Source: Natrialbaceae archaeon Tc-Br11_E2g1
GTDB taxonomy: Archaea; Halobacteriota; Halobacteria; Halobacteriales; Natrialbaceae
Assembly (NCBI GenBank): GCA_001564255.1
Contig: LKNC01000183.1
Coordinates: forward strand, 1 to 5,824
Direction: 5' to 3'
Length of the DNA: 5,824 nucleotides
Positions 1 to 4,065 of this stretch are shown piece after piece (position 1 is the stretch's first letter; each line of letters begins with the position of its first letter). A program made the position numbers and the translations under genes. Under the pieces are notes generated by a model, which searched no databases, had not been told where the DNA came from, and worked only from the letters and a program-made list of their open reading frames with translations.

Positions 1-1328
1 AAACGGAGGTCGTGCTCACCTCGGACGAACCCGTCGAGGTGACCCGACTCGACGTCTACCCCTCGGAACTCAACACGGACCGGTTGCTCACCGCGCTCCA
101 CGACGCCCTGTTGAAAGGCGACGGGCGTCGAAAGGACGTCCTCTTCGGGCGTGAGCAACCGGAATTCACCGCAGTCAAGGAAACGTTTATCGACAACAAC
201 GCGGCCCAAAACGAGGCCGTCCGAAAGGCTGTCGGCGCACGCGATTTCTCCCTGATCCACGGCCCGCCGGGCACCGGCAAGACCTACACCATCGCGCGGG
301 CAGTTCGGGCGATGGTCGACCGCGGCGAGCGCGTCCTGCTGTCTGCGTTTACCAACCGCGCCGTCGACAACATCCTCGAGGCCGTACTCGACCAGGGGAT
401 AGACACCGACCACCTCGTCCGTGTCGGCACCGAAAGCGGCGTTCGCCCGGACATGCAGGCCTACCGCCTCGAGCGTGGCGGCGACCCGGAGGATCGGCTG
501 GCGGAACTCGAGGACGCGGGGGTGGTCGCGGCGACGACGGCGACCTGTGGCTCGCGGGTGATGAAAGAGCAGGCTTTCGACGTCGCCTTGGTCGACGAGG
601 CCGCCCAGCTCACCGAGCCGGGCACCTACGCGGCGATCAACCTCGCCGAGCGGTTCGTCCTCGTCGGCGACCACGAGCAGTTGCCGCCGGTCGTCCGCGC
701 CGAAAACGAGCTCACCGAGTCGCTTTTCGAGCGGCTGGTCGAGGGCTACCCGGAGGCGGGAGTCATGCTCGATCGCCAGTACCGCATGAACCAGCGCATT
801 CAGGCCTTTGCCTCCCGGGAGTTCTACGACGGGAAACTGCGTCCCGCCACCCCGGAGGTCGCGAGTCGGGCCCTCGCGGATCTCAACGGGGTCTCACCCG
901 ACGCCCTCCCACGGGAACTGCACGACGCCGTCTCCGTTCTCGACGTGCCAGGTGACGACGGCCAGTACACCGACAGCGAGGAGGCAGCCAGGGTCGCCGA
1001 GGTGGTGGCGAGTTACGCCGACGCCGGGGTCGACCTCGCCGATATCGGCGTCATCGCACCCTTCCGGGCACAGGTTGCGGAGATCTCCAGGCACGTCCCC
1101 GAGGGCGTCGCCGTCGACACCGTCGACCGCTTTCAGGGCTCGAGCGAGGAGGTCATCGTCGTCTCCTTCGTCGCCAGCGGCGAGTTGGAGGGGCCGATCT
1201 TCGAGGACTACCGACGGATCAACGTCGCGCTCACCCGACCGAAACGGGCGCTCGTCCTCGTCGGCGACGCCGGCGCACTCGAGACCGACCCGGTCTACCG
1301 GCGGATGCTCGAGTGGGCACGGGCCTGA
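1..1328 (+). CDS. Superfamily 1 helicase of the Dna2/SMUBP2/UPF1 type, C-terminal part (5' partial)
   Basis: This is the ATPase/helicase core of a DNA or RNA unwinding enzyme. The frame is open from base 3, with no stop before the left edge, so the gene begins outside the window. A GTG at 12 exists but lies inside continuous coding sequence and is unlikely to be the start. Numbering from that GTG, the SF1 motifs appear in order: a Q-motif-like AAQNEAV (64-70), Walker A GPPGTGKT (84-91), motif Ia SAFTNRAVDN (111-120), Walker B VDEAAQ (194-199), motif III GDHEQLPP (219-226), motif IV DRQYRM (254-259), motif V TVDRFQGSSEE (370-380) and motif VI NVALTRPKRAL (404-414). All key residues are present and the gene ends normally with TGA. 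The DEAA box and RFQGSSEE favour the SF1B UPF1-like group (AAA_11/AAA_12). A Dna2 identity would need a Cas4/RecB-like nuclease domain upstream, which cannot be seen. The helicase class is secure; the exact family member is not. Confidence 0.93.
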   Translation, partial: TEVVLTSDEPVEVTRLDVYPSELNTDRLLTALHDALLKGDGRRKDVLFGREQPEFTAVKETFIDNNAAQNEAVRKAVGARDFSLIHGPPGTGKTYTIARAVRAMVDRGERVLLSAFTNRAVDNILEAVLDQGIDTDHLVRVGTESGVRPDMQAYRLERGGDPEDRLAELEDAGVVAATTATCGSRVMKEQAFDVALVDEAAQLTEPGTYAAINLAERFVLVGDHEQLPPVVRAENELTESLFERLVEGYPEAGVMLDRQYRMNQRIQAFASREFYDGKLRPATPEVASRALADLNGVSPDALPRELHDAVSVLDVPGDDGQYTDSEEAARVAEVVASYADAGVDLADIGVIAPFRAQVAEISRHVPEGVAVDTVDRFQGSSEEVIVVSFVASGELEGPIFEDYRRINVALTRPKRALVLVGDAGALETDPVYRRMLEWARA

Positions 1329-1379
1329 CGGTCCGTTGGGGGCGTCTCTCGCTCACACCACAAGCTATTTCATGATCGT

Positions 1380-1391
1380 ACGTTATTTTTA
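1380..1391 (+). terminator. Probable T-tract terminator of the helicase gene
   Basis: The sequence TACGTTATTTTTA ends in five T residues at 1386-1390, about 58 bases after the helicase stop. It is the first T-rich run downstream in a GC-rich background. Archaeal RNA polymerase typically terminates at short T-rich tracts without needing a strong hairpin, so this is the best candidate. The same AT-rich island could instead act as a TATA element for a transcript running into the gap, so the call is moderate. Confidence 0.45.
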
Positions 1392-1471
1392 GAGAGGCGA
1401 CGGCGAAAGCGGTCGGGTCGAACCACCAGGAGATCACGAACGTATCCAATGCACGGCTCTCCCGGTCAGTT

Positions 1472-1490
1472 CGGACGGGCCGACCGTCCG
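1472..1490. repeat. Perfect 7-bp inverted repeat with 5-base loop
   Basis: CGGACGG (1472-1478) and CCGTCCG (1484-1490) are exact reverse complements around the loop GCCGA. It lies in the non-coding gap between two convergent genes. It could be part of a terminator, an RNA stability element or the stem of a small RNA. No T tract follows immediately on either strand, so a classic intrinsic terminator is not supported. Confidence 0.5.
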
Positions 1491-1497
1491 CCGTCGT

Positions 1498-1512
1498 CGC
1501 CCCTTTAGGGCG
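1498..1512. repeat. 5-bp inverted repeat with CTTTA loop
   Basis: CGCCC (1498-1502) pairs with GGGCG (1508-1512) around CTTTA. It sits only 7 bases after the 1472-1490 hairpin. On the plus strand a TATA-like stretch and then T5 (1533-1537) follow about 20 bases later. Five G:C-rich pairs can form, but a stem this short occurs by chance fairly often in GC-rich DNA. Confidence 0.35.
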
Positions 1513-1585
1513 CGTCGGTTATATTCGCCCTGTTTTTCCGCGAGCGTCCCACCTCCGTTCTCGAATGGGCCGAAACCGGCCTCGA

Positions 1586-1609
1586 GGCGGGTAACCGCCG
1601 ACCCGGCGG
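1586..1609. repeat. Alternating GGCGG/CCGCC/GGCGG repeats just past the mutase stop
   Basis: GGCGG (1586-1590), CCGCC (1595-1599) and GGCGG (1605-1609) lie in a row. The central arm can pair with either neighbour, giving two mutually exclusive 5-bp hairpins with loops GTAA and GACCC. On the minus strand they begin 11 bases after the stop codon of the mutase, so they would lie in its 3' untranslated region. A terminator or stabilising role is possible; no T tract follows on the minus strand. Confidence 0.35.
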
Positions 1610-1620
1610 GTGCAACGCCG

Positions 1621-2994
1621 TTAGACGAGTGCCTCGAGAAGGTCCGTCCCGGCCTCGAGTAACTGGCCGACCCGCTCGTCGGTTTCGGCCTCGCCGTAGA
1701 CCCGGAGAACGGGCTCGGTTCCGCTCGGACGGACGAGCAGCCACGAACCGTCCTCGAGGAGGAGTTTGAAGCCGTCGGCCGTGTTGACGTCCTCGACGGC
1801 GGTCCCGGCCACCGCGTCGGGGATCGCCCCCCCGAGGTCCGCGAGCACTCCCGCTTTCCGCTCGTCCGGGCAGGCGACGCTCGTTTTGTCCTGGACGACG
1901 GTTCCGTGGTCGGCGAGCAGCCGATCAACGCGGTCGTCTAGGGGTTCCTCGGCGTGCATCGCCGCGGCGAGAAGCGCCATCAACACGCCGTCTTTCTCCC
2001 GGACGTGACCGCGAACGGTGAAGCCACCGGACTCCTCGCCGCCGACGAGGGCGTCCTGCTGGGCCATCGCGTCTGCGACGTGTTTGAAGCCGACGGGGAC
2101 CTCCACGACGTCCTCGCCGTGGGCCTCGGCGACGCGATCGATCAGGTACGTCGTCGAGACGGTCCGGACCGCGGGGCCGGAGTCGGACTCGAGGAGGTAC
2201 TCATAGAGGGCGGCGAAAAAGAGGTTCTCGTCGAGGTAGCCCCGTTCGGGCGTGACGACCGCGAGCCGGTCGGCGTCGCCGTCGTTTGCGATCCCCAGGT
2301 CCGCATGGCCCCCGGTTACGGCCTCGATCAGTCCCTCGAGGTACTCCGGGGCGGGTTCCGGGGGGGAACCGCCGAAGTCCGTCCGCTGGGCACAGCGCCG
2401 GCGGGTGACGGTCGCTCCGGCCTCTTCGAGGAGGGCGTCGGTCGTCCCGCGACCGCTTCCGTGCATGGCGTCGTAGGCGATCGAAAGGTCCTCGAGGTCG
2501 GCGTCGACGAGCGAGCGGGCGGCCTCTGCGTGGGGGGAGCGGACGTCGACCTCCCGAACGCTCCCGTGTTCGCTCTCGGGGAGTGGGTCGGGTGCCGCCA
2601 GTCGGTCGGCGATCGCGTCCATGACAGCAGGGAGTGCGGGCGCACCGTCCTCGGGGATGAACTTCACGCCGTTGTACTCCGGCGGGTTGTGTGAGGCCGT
2701 GATCACGAGCGCACCCGAGAGGTCGCGTTCGACGATGGCGTGGGCGAAAAGGGGCGTCGGCCGGTCGCGTTCTGTCATCAGGACGTCGAAGCCGTTTGCA
2801 CACAGCACACGGGCGAGGTCCTCGGCGAACCCCCGCGAACTCCCGCGGGCGTCGTAGCCGACAGCGATCGGGCCCGAACGCCCCTCATCGCGCAGGTACG
2901 AAGCGGCCGCCTGTCCGACCGCCCGAACGCGGGGAGACGTGAACTCCTCGAGGGTCGCCCGCCAGCCGTCGGTGCCGAAACTGATCGTCTCCAT
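1621..2994 (-). CDS. Phosphohexomutase (phosphoglucomutase/phosphomannomutase family, COG1109 type)
   Basis: This enzyme interconverts hexose 6-phosphate and hexose 1-phosphate through a phosphoserine intermediate in the cytoplasm, supplying sugar 1-phosphates for nucleotide sugars and glycans. The 457 residues match the usual family length, and all four domains are represented. Visible signatures are FGTDGWRA near the N terminus (6-13), the catalytic serine loop TASHNPP with Ser101, the Mg-binding loop NDGDADRL (237-244, Asp238/240/242), the sugar-binding loop GGEESGG (318-324) and the phosphate-binding loop RPSGTEP (422-428). The start ATG at 2994 puts FGTDG in its normal place and has a Shine-Dalgarno-like GAGGTG five bases before it. 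GEESGG differs from the GEMSGH-type loop usual in phosphomannomutases and the GEQSGH-type loop usual in phosphoglucosamine mutases, so substrate choice cannot be fixed from sequence. Glucose or mannose phosphate is more likely than glucosamine phosphate. The gene is complete, single and divergent from the stress-protein pair. Confidence 0.95.
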   Translation of the reverse strand: METISFGTDGWRATLEEFTSPRVRAVGQAAASYLRDEGRSGPIAVGYDARGSSRGFAEDLARVLCANGFDVLMTERDRPTPLFAHAIVERDLSGALVITASHNPPEYNGVKFIPEDGAPALPAVMDAIADRLAAPDPLPESEHGSVREVDVRSPHAEAARSLVDADLEDLSIAYDAMHGSGRGTTDALLEEAGATVTRRRCAQRTDFGGSPPEPAPEYLEGLIEAVTGGHADLGIANDGDADRLAVVTPERGYLDENLFFAALYEYLLESDSGPAVRTVSTTYLIDRVAEAHGEDVVEVPVGFKHVADAMAQQDALVGGEESGGFTVRGHVREKDGVLMALLAAAMHAEEPLDDRVDRLLADHGTVVQDKTSVACPDERKAGVLADLGGAIPDAVAGTAVEDVNTADGFKLLLEDGSWLLVRPSGTEPVLRVYGEAETDERVGQLLEAGTDLLEALV

Positions 2995-3005
2995 ACCCCC
3001 ACCTC
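2995..3005 (-). promoter_or_regulatory. Ribosome binding site of the phosphohexomutase
   Basis: On the minus strand GAGGTG (3005-3000) lies five bases before the ATG and is complementary to CACCUC in the archaeal 16S rRNA 3' end. It supports the ATG at 2994 as start. It also implies a transcript with at least a short leader, unlike the two stress-protein genes, where no such site is evident. Confidence 0.6.
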
Positions 3006-3016
3006 GTCACCGGCTG

Positions 3017-3027
3017 AGAAAAAAGCG
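3017..3027 (-). promoter_or_regulatory. Possible AT-rich core promoter of the phosphohexomutase
   Basis: On the minus strand there is a T6 run (opposite A at 3019-3024), centred about 28 bases before the ATG, the only AT-rich spot at that distance. It is not a good TATA match. The alternative is the box GATAAAAG on the minus strand at 3073-3066, which would start transcription near 3043 and give a leader of about 50 bases containing the ribosome binding site. The second reading fits the ribosome binding site better. Confidence 0.3.
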
Positions 3028-3056
3028 ACGACGGCTCTCGAGTTCCGTGTGCACCT

Positions 3057-3073
3057 CGCGAAGGACTTTTATC
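3057..3073 (+). promoter_or_regulatory. BRE/TATA-type promoter of the first universal stress gene
   Basis: A purine-rich GCGAAGGA (BRE-like) is followed by CTTTTATC (3066-3073), whose centre is about 26 bases before the ATG at 3095. This spacing places the transcription start at or within a few bases of the ATG, the leaderless arrangement common in haloarchaea. No Shine-Dalgarno sequence is seen. It is the main reason for choosing 3095 over any upstream start. The same box read on the other strand may serve the divergent mutase gene. Confidence 0.6.
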
Positions 3074-3094
3074 CGGTCGTTCGTAGGGACGTGC

Positions 3095-3559
3095 ATGTAC
3101 GACTCCATCCTCGTCGCCACCGACGGCAGCGACGACGCCACACGGGCGGTCTCCCACGCGGTCGGCCTCGCCCGCGACCTCGAGGCCGACCTCTACGGCG
3201 TCTCCGTCGTCGAGACCCGACGGGAGTACGACAACGCGATCGTCGACCCCGAAGAGGTACGGCGTCGGCTACGAGCGGACGCCCGGGACGCACTCGACGA
3301 CCTCGAGGCGACGGCGGGATCTGCCGGACTAGAGGCCGAAACCGCCGTCCTCGAGGGTGTCCCCCACGAAGAGGTGCTGGCGTATGCCGACGACCACGAC
3401 GTCGCCGCGATCGTCGTCGGCACCCGTGGGGAATCGTCGTTCAGGCGGACCCTCCTCGGGAGCACCGTCGACGCGATCGTCCGCCTCTCTCCGAGCCCGG
3501 TGGTGATCGTCGGGGACGAGAACGGGGCCGAAACGCTCGAGCGGAGACAGAACCTTTAG
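3095..3559 (+). CDS. Universal stress protein, UspA family, with intact nucleotide-binding signature
   Basis: This is a cytoplasmic 154-residue single-domain protein of the UspA fold, a family of ATP/AMP-binding proteins made under stress or growth arrest. The length is typical. The N terminus MYDSILVATDGSDDA (1-15) is the first beta strand and the Asp-Gly-Ser loop. Near the C terminus, GTRG (109-112), nine residues, then GST (122-124) fit the G-2X-G-9X-G(S/T) ATP-binding signature exactly, followed by the last strand PVVIVG (135-140). The frame is open for 52 codons further upstream, but those codons lie in the mutase N-terminal region and the divergent promoter and give a basic, non-homologous peptide. 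ATG 3095 is therefore the start, supported by the promoter 26 bases before it. A second UspA-fold gene follows after 25 bases on the same strand. The likely role is in stress adaptation; the specific target is unknown. Confidence 0.93.
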   Translation: MYDSILVATDGSDDATRAVSHAVGLARDLEADLYGVSVVETRREYDNAIVDPEEVRRRLRADARDALDDLEATAGSAGLEAETAVLEGVPHEEVLAYADDHDVAAIVVGTRGESSFRRTLLGSTVDAIVRLSPSPVVIVGDENGAETLERRQNL

Positions 3560-3560
3560 G
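3548..3560 (+). promoter_or_regulatory. Candidate core promoter of the second stress gene, overlapping the first gene's stop codon
   Basis: CAGAACCTTTAGG includes a TATA-like CTTTAG (3554-3559), whose last three bases are the TAG stop of the preceding gene. Its centre is about 28 bases before the ATG at 3585, the right spacing for a leaderless transcript. No ribosome binding site precedes that ATG. The match to the haloarchaeal TATA consensus is only partial, and co-transcription from the upstream promoter remains possible. Confidence 0.4.
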
Positions 3561-3584
3561 TCGTCTGTCGTACCATACCGACCC

Positions 3585-4031
3585 ATGACACTACTTGTCC
3601 CGTTCGACGGGTCTGACCTGTCGACGAAAGCCCTCGAAAAGGCAGCCGAGTTCGGAAACCTCACCGACGACGACGTCGTCGTCTTCACCGTGATCCCCGA
3701 CGACGACGACTACGCCCGCGAGCGTGGGTGGATCCCCGCGAGCGAACAGTTCGACCCCGAGGTCGTCGCCCGGAAGATGCGTAACATCGTCGAGAACGTC
3801 GCACCCGACGCCGAGTTCCGTCACGAGATCGTCGACTCCGACGAGCCGACGGCGACGGCGACGACGAACGTCGTCCGGGCGATCCGCGACCAGGCCGACG
3901 ACCTCGAGGTCTCGATCGTCTTCATCGGTTCGGAGAACGTCGGTTCGGTGACGACGCCGCTGTCGAGTGTCGGTGGACCCGTCGCGAGCGACCAACACTT
4001 CGACGTCTACGTGGTCCGCCACGCGGAGTGA
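3585..4031 (+). CDS. UspA-fold protein with degenerate nucleotide signature
   Basis: This is a 148-residue, strongly acidic cytoplasmic protein. The start MTLLVPFDGSDLS (1-13) is the first strand and loop of the UspA fold, and VVVFTVIPDD (31-40) is the second strand. The C-terminal half ends in VSIVFIGS (109-116) and the last strand FDVYVVRH (139-146). At the place of the ATP signature it reads GSENVG (115-120), nine residues, then GG (130-131). This is G-4X-G-9X-G-G instead of G-2X-G-9X-G(S/T), so ATP binding is doubtful and it may belong with the non-ATP-binding members. An acidic loop of Asp residues (38-42) lies after strand two. The ATG at 3585 is supported by homology from the first residue and by a candidate leaderless promoter. 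It follows the first stress gene by 25 bases and ends 32 bases from the stop of the convergent antiporter gene. Family assignment is good; function is unknown. Confidence 0.88.
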   Translation: MTLLVPFDGSDLSTKALEKAAEFGNLTDDDVVVFTVIPDDDDYARERGWIPASEQFDPEVVARKMRNIVENVAPDAEFRHEIVDSDEPTATATTNVVRAIRDQADDLEVSIVFIGSENVGSVTTPLSSVGGPVASDQHFDVYVVRHAE

Positions 4032-4065
4032 GACGGTCCGAGAGCCGCCGGAGTGTGAGACGGTC
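4024..4065 (+). repeat. Short direct repeat covering the two convergent stop codons
   Basis: CGGAGTGAGACGGTC (4024-4038) recurs as CGGAGTGTGAGACGGTC (4049-4065), identical except for a two-base TG insertion. The first copy contains the TGA stop of the second stress gene. The second ends in the first two bases of TCA (4064-4066), the antiporter stop read on the plus strand. The repeat fills nearly the whole gap between the genes. It looks like a small tandem duplication. No T tract or strong hairpin accompanies it inside the gap. Confidence 0.65.

Larger units (their letters stand above)
1329..1620. other. Convergent intergenic region, 292 bases, no convincing gene
   Basis: This stretch separates the 3' ends of the helicase gene and the mutase gene. 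It holds an AT-rich island at about 1359-1391, a T5 tract at 1386-1390, a 7-bp hairpin at 1472-1490, a 5-bp hairpin at 1498-1512, a TATA-like GTTATATT at 1518-1525, another T5 tract at 1533-1537 and a GC-rich repeat trio at 1586-1609. I see no tRNA-like fold and no reading frame with family features. For a haloarchaeal convergent gap, where about 30-100 bases is common, it is rather long and structured. A small RNA or two separate terminator regions are both possible. Confidence 0.6.

Noticed and set aside
1449..1508. 19-codon ATG reading frame in the convergent gap
   Set aside because: Too short, no well-spaced ribosome binding site, and its sequence is mainly the two hairpins.
1434..1928. 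Minus-strand frame running from inside the mutase into the gap
   Set aside because: Mostly a shadow of the mutase C terminus. Its part in the gap ends soon and has no recognizable features.
1954..2694. Long open frame on the plus strand antisense to the mutase
   Set aside because: Open antisense frames are common in GC-rich haloarchaeal genes. The peptide shows no family motif, while the opposite strand has all phosphohexomutase motifs.
2939..3094. A 52-codon in-frame upstream extension of the first universal stress gene
   Set aside because: It overlaps the mutase N-terminal codons and the promoter, encodes an Arg/Ser-rich peptide unlike the acidic proteins here, and the UspA fold starts exactly at ATG 3095.
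2740..3588. 282-codon plus-strand frame across mutase start, promoter and first stress gene
   Set aside because: Its product is extremely Arg/Pro-rich, a typical wrong-frame composition, and it crosses two better supported genes and a promoter region.
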